A DNA stretch of 64,000 nucleotides from an uncultured Coriobacteriaceae bacterium (GTDB lineage: Bacteria; Actinomycetota; Coriobacteriia; Coriobacteriales; Eggerthellaceae): the NCBI GenBank assembly GCA_902768975.1, contig CACXMZ010000004.1, positions 99,957 through 163,956 of the forward strand, written 5' to 3'. The position numbers and the translations under genes are program-made. Below are positions 48,349-56,428 of this stretch, in pieces. The notes under the pieces were generated by a model that did not search any database, was not told the origin of the DNA, and saw nothing but the letters and a program-made list of their open reading frames with translations. Each line of letters starts with the position of its first letter. The stretch's first letter is position 1.

Positions 48349-48756
48349 ATGGCAAATCTGGTATGCGACATTGTGACCCCCGCAGAGCAGCAGTTTAGCG
48401 AAGAATGCTATATGGTTGCGGTTCCTGGTGTGGACGGGCACATGGGCTTTATGCCTGGTCATGCGCCACTTATGTCCACGCTGGCCGACGGGGAAGTACG
48501 CGTTTTTTCCGACGCAAACACGCTGGCGCACCGCTTTGCCTGCCAGGGCGGTTACGTGCAGGTGACGGGCGAAAAGGTCATCGTTTTGACCGACCGCGCC
48601 CTGGCTGCTGAAGAAATTGATGCTGCGGAAGTGGCGGCAAAGATTTCAGAACTTCAGGCTGCTTTTGACGGCGCCGCTGAAGACAGCGTGGAACGCGCCA
48701 CCTTGGAATACGACCTCAAGTGGTATCGCACGCTTGAAGCGGTGGCTGCCGGTTAA
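48349..48756 (+). CDS. atpC: ATP synthase F1 subunit epsilon
   Basis: Epsilon regulates and couples the rotor. The 135-residue protein has the N-terminal beta-sandwich (DIVTPAEQQF; VPGVDGHMGFMPGHAPLMSTL) and a C-terminal helical part with an EIDAAEVAAKISEL stretch. It starts 3 nt after atpD and closes the operon. A strong hairpin terminator follows. Confidence 0.96.
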   Translation: MANLVCDIVTPAEQQFSEECYMVAVPGVDGHMGFMPGHAPLMSTLADGEVRVFSDANTLAHRFACQGGYVQVTGEKVIVLTDRALAAEEIDAAEVAAKISELQAAFDGAAEDSVERATLEYDLKWYRTLEAVAAG

Positions 48757-48781
48757 TCTGCGTTCTTTTACGGATTTGCAT

Positions 48782-48813
48782 AAGGGCTGTTTCTGTATAG
48801 AAGCAGCCCTTTG
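48782..48813 (+). terminator. Terminator of the ATP synthase operon
   Basis: An 8-bp stem AAGGGCTG/CAGCCCTT continues into TTCT/AGAA, followed by a weak T-run. The right arm overlaps the -35 region of the next transcription unit. Confidence 0.85.
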
Positions 48814-48828
48814 TGCTAGAATTGCGCT

Positions 48829-48845
48829 TTACTTTAATAAAGTAA
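48829..48845 (+). promoter_or_regulatory. 17-bp palindromic operator before the amino acid ABC transporter
   Basis: The perfect palindrome TTACTTTAATAAAGTAA has 8-bp arms around a central A. It overlaps a possible -10 box TTAATA placed 17 bp after TTGTGC (48811-48816). It is the likely site of a repressor for the downstream transporter; the regulator is unknown. Confidence 0.6.
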
Positions 48846-48886
48846 GCACGTGCGCAGGTGCCTGTGCACGAATGAAGGGAGAGAAC

Positions 48887-49735
48887 ATGAAAACTTGGAA
48901 GAAGATCCTTGCGTTGGCCTTTGGTGGTGCACTTGCACTGTCCCTGGCTGCCTGTGGTGGCGCAGGTGGCGCAAGTAGTGCGGCGACTTCAGCTGCAGCG
49001 AGCGGCGACTCGAGTGCGGCTGCAGCGGCAGCTGGCGACTTCAAGCTGGTTAAGGACGGCACGCTTACCGTTATCACCAGCGCCGACTACCCGCCGTTCG
49101 AAAACATGGAAGGCGACGAAATCGTTGGCTTCGACGCCGCTCTTATCCGCGAAATTGGCAAGCACCTTGGTCTGGAAGTTGAAATTTCCCACCAGGGCTT
49201 CGACACGCTTATTACCGCGGTTGCAGGTGGCAGTTCTGCCGACGTGGCTATTTCTGCCATTACCATCGACCCCGAACGTGCTAACGACGTAGACTTTACC
49301 GACTCCTACTACGACTCCAACCTGGCCATCGTGGTGCTGAGGGATTCTGGTCTTACCGCAGCCGATGCTAACGCCGCCAAGGAAGCTTTGGCCGGCGCTG
49401 CCGTTGGCGCTCAGTCTGGTACTTCGGGTGAAGCCTGGATCGAAGAAAACCTGCCCTCAAATTCCTACACGCCGTACCAGGAAACTCCGGACCTGCTGAA
49501 CCAGCTGCGCACCAAGTCCATCGTGGCTGCTGTGTACGACCAGCCGGTTGCCGAAGCCCATGTAAATGGTGAATACAACGACTGTGAAATCCTGACGGTT
49601 ATTCCTACGGGCGAACAGTATGGCATTGCCGTGAACAAGGACAATGCAGCCCTTACCGCTGCCATTAATGACGCGCTTGTCTCCATTAAGGCAGACGGCA
49701 CCATGGACATGCTTATTCAGGAATACCTCGCTTAG
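48887..49735 (+). CDS. Amino acid ABC transporter substrate-binding lipoprotein
   Basis: This is the extracellular binding protein of a polar amino acid uptake system. The 282-residue lipoprotein has a basic start, hydrophobic core and the lipobox LAAC (Cys about 23), then an Ala/Ser linker and a SBP_bac_3 domain (LTVITSADYPPFENM, IVGFDAALIREIGKHL, VGAQSGTSGEAWI, YGIAVNKDNAAL). The binding-site Arg of many amino acid binders is not obvious in the first lobe, so the ligand is uncertain. ATG 48887 follows GGGAGAG. The permease and ATPase genes lie downstream after a terminator and a structured repeat. Confidence 0.93.
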   Translation: MKTWKKILALAFGGALALSLAACGGAGGASSAATSAAASGDSSAAAAAAGDFKLVKDGTLTVITSADYPPFENMEGDEIVGFDAALIREIGKHLGLEVEISHQGFDTLITAVAGGSSADVAISAITIDPERANDVDFTDSYYDSNLAIVVLRDSGLTAADANAAKEALAGAAVGAQSGTSGEAWIEENLPSNSYTPYQETPDLLNQLRTKSIVAAVYDQPVAEAHVNGEYNDCEILTVIPTGEQYGIAVNKDNAALTAAINDALVSIKADGTMDMLIQEYLA

Positions 49736-49740
49736 TTTTT

Positions 49741-49768
49741 ATTCCGCCGTTCTAACGAACGGCGGAAT
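49741..49768 (+). terminator. Hairpin terminator after the binding-protein gene
   Basis: A perfect 12-bp stem ATTCCGCCGTTC/GAACGGCGGAAT with a TAAC loop lies 5 nt after the stop and is preceded by five T residues. It is the best-preserved of the recurring CCGTTC hairpins. Partial termination here could give more binding protein than permease. Confidence 0.8.
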
Positions 49769-49832
49769 CCTCGACGCTGCAAATCAGTGAGCCTGGTGTC
49801 TTGCCCCTTGTTTTGCTCCTCATGTACCAAAA

Positions 49833-50017
49833 GGAGCCCGCGCTGGGTATGCCCCCAGGGTACCGTTCTCGCTGTTCAAGAAAAAGCCCGTTTTAGGGCT
49901 TTTTCTTTCATGCGCTCCACTACGCGAAACTTAGCTTTTATAGCACGGATTTCGCTCGCGAAATCCGCAAAGTTTGACGTTTCGAGTTACCCTGTGGACA
50001 TACCCAACGCAGGCTCC
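49833..50017. repeat. Cloverleaf-like intergenic repeat, copy B
   Basis: The outer stem pairs 49833-49862 with 49988-50017 (26 of 30 positions). An inner CTCG/CGAG stem extends it. Hairpin 1 (49878-49907) has a perfect 12-bp stem, hairpin 2 (49946-49967) a perfect 9-bp stem with CTCG loop, and a short GCG/CGC stem lies between. Unpaired CTGTTC, TCATGCGCT, CTTAGCTTTTA and TTTGAC match copy C and largely copy A. It lies between the binding-protein and permease genes, ending just before the permease -10 box. Confidence 0.8.
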
Positions 50018-50035
50018 ATTGTTACAAGTAAAGGC

Positions 50036-50041
50036 TATAAT
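50036..50041 (+). promoter_or_regulatory. TATAAT box 6 nt before the permease start
   Basis: The consensus -10 box ends 6 nt before the ATG at 50048, which places the transcription start on the start codon. No Shine-Dalgarno sequence is present. This predicts a leaderless mRNA for the permease-ATPase pair. Confidence 0.65.
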
Positions 50042-50047
50042 GTAGGT

Positions 50048-51448
50048 ATGGCAAAAACGCTCAAAGACATGTTTATACGTTATTTGCGTGCGGCACTGGT
50101 GGTGTCGCTTTTGTTGTACTTAATTCCTGTGGCTGCTTTTGCCCTCACGAATGACACGACGACGGCACGCAGCAACGAAAATGGCACTAAGAATGTGCTT
50201 GGTGGCGTGCCAACGCGCATTACCTGGGAAGCGGCCGTGGACAAAGGGGAATCGGTTACCGCAGTAACCCTGCAATTCCCGCAGGGTAGTGAATTTAACG
50301 ATGCGACTTCTGCACGCATTACCGTGCTCGACGGGACAAAGCGTGTGGAAGTTGACTACAATGCCGTGGTAAGCGGCGTGGACAACACTGTTGCGGTCAA
50401 CTTCGGCACGCCGCTTGAAGAAGGCCAGCGCCTCCGTATTGAAATCTACGACGCCGCTCTTCCAAATGTGGAAGGCATGGTTGCTCTTTCGGGTTCATAT
50501 ACCCGCGACGACGGGGAAGTGGTAGAGCTCGATGAAGGCCCTGCCATTCAGGTTACGAGCGCTTCTCCTGCCCAGAAAATGGCGAACTGGCTGGGTGAAC
50601 AGCCTTGGGTTCAAGCATGGATTTCTGTACCCGTGCTGCGCCTGTTTTTAAACCCGCAGCTGGCAGTAACGTCCATTCCTACCTTGGTGGTGGGCTGGTT
50701 GCTTTCGCTCATGCTTGTGTTGTTTGGCTTCCCCTTGGCCATTCCTATTGGCCTTGCCTTCGCCTTCATGAAAATAAGCAAGTCGCGCATTCTGCACGTT
50801 ATTGCTGCGCTTTACACGGGCGTCGTTCGCGGCACGCCGCTGTTTTTGCAAATCTATATTGCCTTCTTTGGGCTGCCGCTTATGGGCATTAAGCTTAACG
50901 ACTATGTGCTGGCTGTGCTGGTCTTGGCCTTTAATTCGGGCGCCTATATGTGTGAAATTTTCCGCGCCGGCATCCAGTCCATTCCCAAAGGGCAATTCGA
51001 AGCTTCGCGCAGTCTAGGTATGAATGCCATACAGACCATGTTTTCCGTTATTATTCCGCAGACCATTCGCCGCGTTATTCCCACTATGACCAGCGAATTC
51101 ATCCTGCTGTATAAGGACACGTCCTTGCTGGCTGCCGTAGGGGTTATGGAACTAATGCTTTATGCTCGCAGCGTGGTGGCCAACACGGGCAACATGACGC
51201 CCTACATTGTGGCGGCCCTGTTCTACCTGGTGGTAACCTTGCCGCTTATTCGCGTGGTTACCATTTTGGAAAAGCGCCTCGCGGCATCCGACGAAGGCGG
51301 GGAAGTCAAGAAGCGCAAGAACCGCCGTGGTGCCTTCGAGCAAATGGCCGAAGAATTGGCCGAAACCGCAGGCGAAGGTGCGGGCGACTATGCGCAGCTT
51401 GCCGGCTCTGTGGACTCTTCCTACGTCAGCACTGGGAAGGGGGACTAG
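50048..51448 (+). CDS. Amino acid ABC transporter permease with N-terminal extracytoplasmic domain
   Basis: This HisM/GlnP-type permease has 466 residues. A signal-like segment (about 12-32, ending VAAFA) is followed by an exported beta-rich domain of about 130 residues ([41 protein letters not shown]). The membrane domain (about 190-430) has the EAA loop [21 protein letters not shown] and [19 protein letters not shown] charged cytoplasmic tail follows. Standard permeases of this class are about 220-250 residues, so the front domain is an addition of unknown role. Residues upstream of 50048 in the open frame fall in the repeat and are not coding-like. Confidence 0.92.
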   Translation: MAKTLKDMFIRYLRAALVVSLLLYLIPVAAFALTNDTTTARSNENGTKNVLGGVPTRITWEAAVDKGESVTAVTLQFPQGSEFNDATSARITVLDGTKRVEVDYNAVVSGVDNTVAVNFGTPLEEGQRLRIEIYDAALPNVEGMVALSGSYTRDDGEVVELDEGPAIQVTSASPAQKMANWLGEQPWVQAWISVPVLRLFLNPQLAVTSIPTLVVGWLLSLMLVLFGFPLAIPIGLAFAFMKISKSRILHVIAALYTGVVRGTPLFLQIYIAFFGLPLMGIKLNDYVLAVLVLAFNSGAYMCEIFRAGIQSIPKGQFEASRSLGMNAIQTMFSVIIPQTIRRVIPTMTSEFILLYKDTSLLAAVGVMELMLYARSVVANTGNMTPYIVAALFYLVVTLPLIRVVTILEKRLAASDEGGEVKKRKNRRGAFEQMAEELAETAGEGAGDYAQLAGSVDSSYVSTGKGD

Positions 51449-51449
51449 C

Positions 51450-52187
51450 ATGGCCGAACAACCCATGATTTCCATCCAGCACCTGTCCAAGCACTTTGGC
51501 GACTTGGAAGTACTGCGCGACGTGAACATCGACATTGCCAAGGGTGAAGTGGTATGCGTACTGGGGCCTTCGGGGTCTGGTAAGTCTACTATGCTTCGTT
51601 GCATTAATCTGCTCGAGCAGCCCACGGGTGGCAAGATTTTTATTGAAGGTGAAGAAATAACCGATCCCAAGATTAATGTAGACAAACTGCGTGAACGCGT
51701 GGGCATGGTGTTCCAACAGTTTAATTTGTTCCCGCACCTTACTGCCAAAAAGAACGTGATGCTTGCTCAGCGTAAGGTGCTCAAGCGCAGCGCGGAAGAA
51801 GCTGAACGCATAGCTATGAAGAACCTGGAGGCGGTTGGCTTGGCGGACCGTGCCGACTATTTGCCCAGCCAGCTTTCCGGTGGGCAGCAGCAGCGTGTTG
51901 CTATCGCGCGTGCTTTAGCTATGGACCCGCATGTCATGCTTTTCGACGAAGCGACCAGCGCCCTTGACCCCGAATTGGTGCGTGGCGTGTTGGACGTTAT
52001 GCGTGAATTGGCCGAAGGTGGCATGACCATGGTGGTGGTGACCCACGAAATGGGCTTCGCGCGCGAAGTGGCCGACCGCGTTATCTTCATGGAAGAAGGC
52101 TATGTGGTGGAAGAAGGCACGCCCGAACAAGTCTTCGACCATCCTAAATCCGAACGCACCAAAGACTTCTTAGGTCATATTCAATAA
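51450..52187 (+). CDS. Amino acid ABC transporter ATPase (GlnQ type)
   Basis: This 245-residue ATPase has Walker [11 protein letters not shown]-loop [20 protein letters not shown], signature [17 protein letters not shown], Walker [15 protein letters not shown] and switch His in VVTHEM. The ATG follows the permease stop by 1 nt with GGGAAGGGGG upstream, so the pair is coupled. Its last codons lie in the left arm of repeat copy C. Confidence 0.96.
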   Translation: MAEQPMISIQHLSKHFGDLEVLRDVNIDIAKGEVVCVLGPSGSGKSTMLRCINLLEQPTGGKIFIEGEEITDPKINVDKLRERVGMVFQQFNLFPHLTAKKNVMLAQRKVLKRSAEEAERIAMKNLEAVGLADRADYLPSQLSGGQQQRVAIARALAMDPHVMLFDEATSALDPELVRGVLDVMRELAEGGMTMVVVTHEMGFAREVADRVIFMEEGYVVEEGTPEQVFDHPKSERTKDFLGHIQ

Positions 52188-52370
52188 GGGCATCGATAGT
52201 CCACTATAAGCTGCCGTTCTCGCTGTTCGTGAAAACAATTCACTGGATTGTTTTCACTCATGCGCTTCACTGCGCTCAGCTTAGCTTTTAAGGCATGAAT
52301 CGCGCTTGCGCGATTCATACATTTTGACGCTTCGAGCCAGCTATAGAGGACTATCGACACCCTTTTATTC
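52185..52370. repeat. Cloverleaf-like intergenic repeat, copy C
   Basis: The outer stem pairs 52185-52213 with 52340-52370, containing TCGATAGTCC matched to GGACTATCGA and CTATA matched to TATAG, with small bulges. The right arm overlaps the last codons of murI. CTCG/CGAG extends the stem. Hairpin 1 (52230-52258) has 11 bp, GCGC-TTCACT-GCGC forms a small middle hairpin, and hairpin 2 (52296-52319) has 10 bp with CTTG loop. The scaffold matches copies A and B while stem sequences differ. It separates convergent genes. Confidence 0.8.
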
Positions 52371-53130
52371 CAAGAAGTTGTTCATACAGTACGACTTGTT
52401 CTGGAATGCTGCTGGCAAAACTTATGCTGCCCGTCTGTTCTTCAGGGGCAAGCAGGTCGAATTCTTCCAAGCGGCGGCGAAGGTGCTGTGCGGTACCCTG
52501 TGCACCGTCGAAGAATGCCACATCGCCGATGACCGCAGCAATCTGCTTTTTAATGAAGGGGTAGTGGGTGCAACCGAGGACTACATTGTCCACCTGCCCG
52601 TGTAGGTGCCCTATCTTTTCCTGGAGGTAGGATTCAATGGCAGGGTCGTTCAAGTCGCCCGCTTCAATGAGTTCAACAAGACCTGAGCATGCCACCGTGA
52701 CCATGTCTTCGGCTCCATATTTGGCAGCAAGGACATGGTATTTCTCCAAGTGAACGGTCGCTTCAGTGGCAAGTACGAGGATGCGCCCACCCGCCAAGGC
52801 TGCTGGCTTCAAGGCGGGTTCAATACCGATAATGGGAACGTCAGCGAAGGTTTCACGCAGGTGCTGGGCAGCAGCGCTGGTAGCCGTATTGCAGGCAATA
52901 ACGATGGCTTTCGCGCCTTCGTTTACAAAGCGGGTTGCGTGTTCAGCCGAAAGCTCGCGAATGCGTTCTGCGCCCTGGTCGCCGTAGGGGGCATGGGCCG
53001 AATCGCCGAAATAGCGGAAGTGTTCATGGGGCAGTTCGGCTACGCAGGCGCGCAGGACGCTAATGCCGCCCGCGCCGCTGTCGAACATGCCAATAAAGCT
53101 GTGTTTCGAACTTTCGCTCATGTGCACCAT
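52351..53130 (-). CDS. murI: Glutamate racemase
   Basis: MurI makes D-glutamate for peptidoglycan. The 259-residue protein has GMFDSGAGGISVLRA, the first catalytic Cys in VIACNTATSAA and the second in VLGCTHYPFIK. The start is ambiguous between the ATG at 53130 and one three codons later; neither has a good ribosome site, and the first is listed. The 3' end is part of repeat copy C, shared with the convergent ABC ATPase gene. Confidence 0.95.
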   Translation of the reverse strand: MVHMSESSKHSFIGMFDSGAGGISVLRACVAELPHEHFRYFGDSAHAPYGDQGAERIRELSAEHATRFVNEGAKAIVIACNTATSAAAQHLRETFADVPIIGIEPALKPAALAGGRILVLATEATVHLEKYHVLAAKYGAEDMVTVACSGLVELIEAGDLNDPAIESYLQEKIGHLHGQVDNVVLGCTHYPFIKKQIAAVIGDVAFFDGAQGTAQHLRRRLEEFDLLAPEEQTGSISFASSIPEQVVLYEQLLGIKGCR

Positions 53131-53277
53131 GATACCAGTTTGTTGCCCGTCGCATTTGCGGGTGGCTAGGAAATAGCACTATTCGCTATCGCGCTGGGGG
53201 TGGAACTAAAATGAAACAAGCAATAGCACTATAATACCTGGTGAAGAAAAAAAGATTACGTCGCCACAGGAAAGAGA

Positions 53278-56200
53278 GTGCGCATGCTAGAAGCTGGAAG
53301 CAAATTACACGGTTTCACGGTACGAAGCACCGAAGAACTACCCGAAATTGACGGCCAAGCTATTGTCATGGACCATGCCGCCAGTGGTACCAAACTGCTC
53401 TTCCTGCAAAACGACGACGAAAACAAGGCATTTTCAATTACGTTTAAGACGCCACCTGCCGACGACACGGGTGTCTTCCACATTCTGGAGCATTCGGTGC
53501 TGTGTGGCAGCGAAAAGTTTGCCGTGAAGGAGCCATTCGTTAATCTGCTGCGCACAAGCATGCAGACCTTCCTCAATGCTATTACGTTTGCCGACAAGAC
53601 CATGTACCCCGTGGCCAGCACCAACGAACAAGACCTGCTGAATCTTATGGACGTGTACTTGGACGCAGTGTTGCACCCTATGCTTTACAGCGACAAGCAT
53701 ATCTTCGAGCAAGAAGCATGGCATTACGAACTCGTTGATTCTGCTGCGCTTTCAGACGGTGAAAGCACCGAAGGCGAGCAGCGCCAGCTCGTCTACAACG
53801 GCGTGGTATTTAACGAAATGAAGGGGGCGCTGGCCGACCCAGAAAGCGTTCTGTATCACGCCATTAACAATGCGCTCTTCCCAGACACGTGCTATGCATT
53901 TGAAAGTGGTGGCCACCCGCGTGCTATTCCGCAGCTGACCTACGAAGTGTATTGCGACACCCATGCGCGCCACTACCGCTTGGACAATTCTTATATTGTG
54001 CTTTATGGCGACCTTAATATCGACCGTGCACTTGCCTTCCTCGACGAAAACTATTTGAGCGACGCGGCGCGGGGCGTGGCGGTGCCCGGCACAAACTATG
54101 AAGAGGACGCGGTAATTTCAACGGGCGACCGTATTGTGGGGCCACCTAACCCAGTGGGTGAAATTAAGCCGGTAATCAGCTTTGATAATGTGGTTGAAAT
54201 GGCAACGTCACCCGAAAATGCCTGCGTGGGCATTGGCTATGTGCTTGGCGAGTCACGCGACTTTGAACGTGTCCTTGCAACTGAAGTGCTGCTTGACGCA
54301 CTTATGAGCGGCAATGAGTCGCCTTTGAAGCGCGCCATTCTCGACGCTCAGCTTGGCGGCGACTGCACGGCGCATTTAATTGACGCGCAGGAACAGCCCG
54401 TGGTGTTGTTTGAGTTAAAGAACGCCAAACCTGGAGTGGCGCAGCAGTTCCGCGAACTGGTGGAAGGGGAAGTTCGCAAGCTGGTGGAACAGGGCATTCC
54501 GCGCGATGTGCTCGAAGCGTCCCTGGCGCAGCTATCCTTTTTGCTGCGTGAGCGCGACCGCGGCATGGCGGATGGCGTGGTACTAGCCATGAATGCCATG
54601 AGCGGCTGGCTTTACCACGACGACGACGCAACCATTTATCTTCACTACGAACAGCCTTTGGCTGCTTTGCGAGCAGGCCTCGAAGGAAGCTATTTCGAAG
54701 ATGCGTTGGCTTCGCTTGTGCTCGAAACAAGGCATGCAGCCCTGGTGGACCTGCAGGTGAATCCTGCAGCGGGCGCCGGTGAAGAAGAGGCCGAACTTGC
54801 GGCCAAGCAGGCAAGCTTGACCGAAGAAGATTTCGCAGCGATCGATGCAGAAGTGGAAGCTTTGCGCGTCCGGCAAGAAGCGCCTGATTCACCAGAAGCG
54901 CTGGCGAGTCTTCCACAGCTGCATGTGTCTGATATCGGTCCGGCTAAGCCATATCCGGCGCTTGAAGTGCATACCGAAACACCCGTGCCGTGCCTTTATC
55001 ATAATTTGCCGTCGCGCCATATTAATTACCTTAACTGGTATTTCGACTTAGGGCATTTGAACTGGGACGACATACCCTATATTGCCTTGCTTACCATGTT
55101 GTTAGGCAACTTGGACACGCAGCAGCATACCGCAGCCGAACTCGACGTTCATGTGCGCCAGCATTTGGGCCGCTTGAATTTCTTCCCCGACATGCACACC
55201 GACCACAATGACCGCGATAAGGTCCTCTTAAAGCTGGTAGTGAGCGCTTCGGCCTTGGCTGAAGAGTCTGCGAATCTTGCTGCAATTCCTGCTGAAGTGT
55301 GGGCAAGGACACGCTTCGATGACATGGGCCGCATTCGTGACATATTGGTGCAGAAGCGTATCGCCCTAGAAGACTCCTTTATTAACGAAGGGCATGTGCG
55401 TGCTATGTCCAGGGCAAGTTCGTACCTGTTTAAGTCATCTTTGCTTATGGAATATGTTGCGGGGGTGGACTTCTACTACTTCCTTAAGGGTCTTATCGAA
55501 AACTTTGATGAAAGCTTCGACGCGCTGCGCAGCCGTCTTGAAAACCTGCAGGAGCGCATTTTTACGGCGGACAATTGCATTGCCAGCTTTACGGGTTCGC
55601 CCGAAGAACTGGCTGCCTTCTGGGCGGCGTGGGCCGAACAGGAGCCGGTCTTTTCTGCGCAGCCCGGGTCTGGAACTGCGGCTGGCACACAGCTTGGCCA
55701 GCTCAATAAAGGCGAAGCAATCACTTTTGTCCCAGAGCCCGAAGACAAGCGTGAGGCATTTATTACCCCTGCTGACGTCTGCTTCGTCGTGAGGGCGGCC
55801 GACTTTGGTGCGCGTGAGTTTGACGGTGTGTGGAATGTGCTTGGTCGCGTGTTGGGTTTCGACTATTTGTGGAATGAAGTACGCGTAAAGGGCGGTGCCT
55901 ATGGCTGCGGTTTCCGCTGCGGCAACAATGGGCATGGCCGTTTCTATTCATACCGCGACCCTCAGCTGGACGCAACCTTGGCGCGTTTTGATGAAACGGG
56001 CAAGTGGCTTTCCGCTTTTGAACCGGATGTGGACGAAATGGAAGGCTACATTGTTTCATCGGTGGCAACGCACGACGCACCCCAGAAAGCACGCCTGATT
56101 GCGCGTATCCAGGACAGCACGTATTTCGCAAGCAGGCCAGAAGGCTGGCGCGAACACGTGCGTGAAACCATGCTTGCAACGACTCCTGAACAACTGCGTG

Positions 56201-56319
56201 CATTGGCGTCAATCTTTGAAGAGGCATCTTCGAGCGGTACGGTCTGCGTATTTGGGGCCCCTGACATCATCAACGCTGCTCAGGAAAAACTTAATACGGT
56301 TCCTCTTTTGGAAGCATAG
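53278..56319 (+). CDS. M16C-family zinc peptidase (presequence-protease-like)
   Basis: This 1013-residue clamshell metallopeptidase has the inverted zinc motif HILEH near residue 68 with the distal Glu in the VVFNEMKGA region. Four M16 repeats follow in two halves, ending with YGCGFRCGNNGHGRFYSYRDP. Members of M16C degrade peptides, and in bacteria many act in the cytoplasm; the substrates here are unknown. No signal peptide is seen. A GTG at 53278 and an ATG at 53284 are both possible starts after AGGAAAG. A TATAAT box lies at 53230-53235. Confidence 0.92.
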   Translation: MRMLEAGSKLHGFTVRSTEELPEIDGQAIVMDHAASGTKLLFLQNDDENKAFSITFKTPPADDTGVFHILEHSVLCGSEKFAVKEPFVNLLRTSMQTFLNAITFADKTMYPVASTNEQDLLNLMDVYLDAVLHPMLYSDKHIFEQEAWHYELVDSAALSDGESTEGEQRQLVYNGVVFNEMKGALADPESVLYHAINNALFPDTCYAFESGGHPRAIPQLTYEVYCDTHARHYRLDNSYIVLYGDLNIDRALAFLDENYLSDAARGVAVPGTNYEEDAVISTGDRIVGPPNPVGEIKPVISFDNVVEMATSPENACVGIGYVLGESRDFERVLATEVLLDALMSGNESPLKRAILDAQLGGDCTAHLIDAQEQPVVLFELKNAKPGVAQQFRELVEGEVRKLVEQGIPRDVLEASLAQLSFLLRERDRGMADGVVLAMNAMSGWLYHDDDATIYLHYEQPLAALRAGLEGSYFEDALASLVLETRHAALVDLQVNPAAGAGEEEAELAAKQASLTEEDFAAIDAEVEALRVRQEAPDSPEALASLPQLHVSDIGPAKPYPALEVHTETPVPCLYHNLPSRHINYLNWYFDLGHLNWDDIPYIALLTMLLGNLDTQQHTAAELDVHVRQHLGRLNFFPDMHTDHNDRDKVLLKLVVSASALAEESANLAAIPAEVWARTRFDDMGRIRDILVQKRIALEDSFINEGHVRAMSRASSYLFKSSLLMEYVAGVDFYYFLKGLIENFDESFDALRSRLENLQERIFTADNCIASFTGSPEELAAFWAAWAEQEPVFSAQPGSGTAAGTQLGQLNKGEAITFVPEPEDKREAFITPADVCFVVRAADFGAREFDGVWNVLGRVLGFDYLWNEVRVKGGAYGCGFRCGNNGHGRFYSYRDPQLDATLARFDETGKWLSAFEPDVDEMEGYIVSSVATHDAPQKARLIARIQDSTYFASRPEGWREHVRETMLATTPEQLRALASIFEEASSSGTVCVFGAPDIINAAQEKLNTVPLLEA

Positions 56320-56428
56320 TTAAGACCAGCCTGGCAAGGCGCCTCGTGTCTGCTGCCGGCTTCATTCGGGTACAATATACTGTCTTATAGTGCACGCGTT
56401 CTGTTTGGACGTAAAAGGAGCTTAAACG

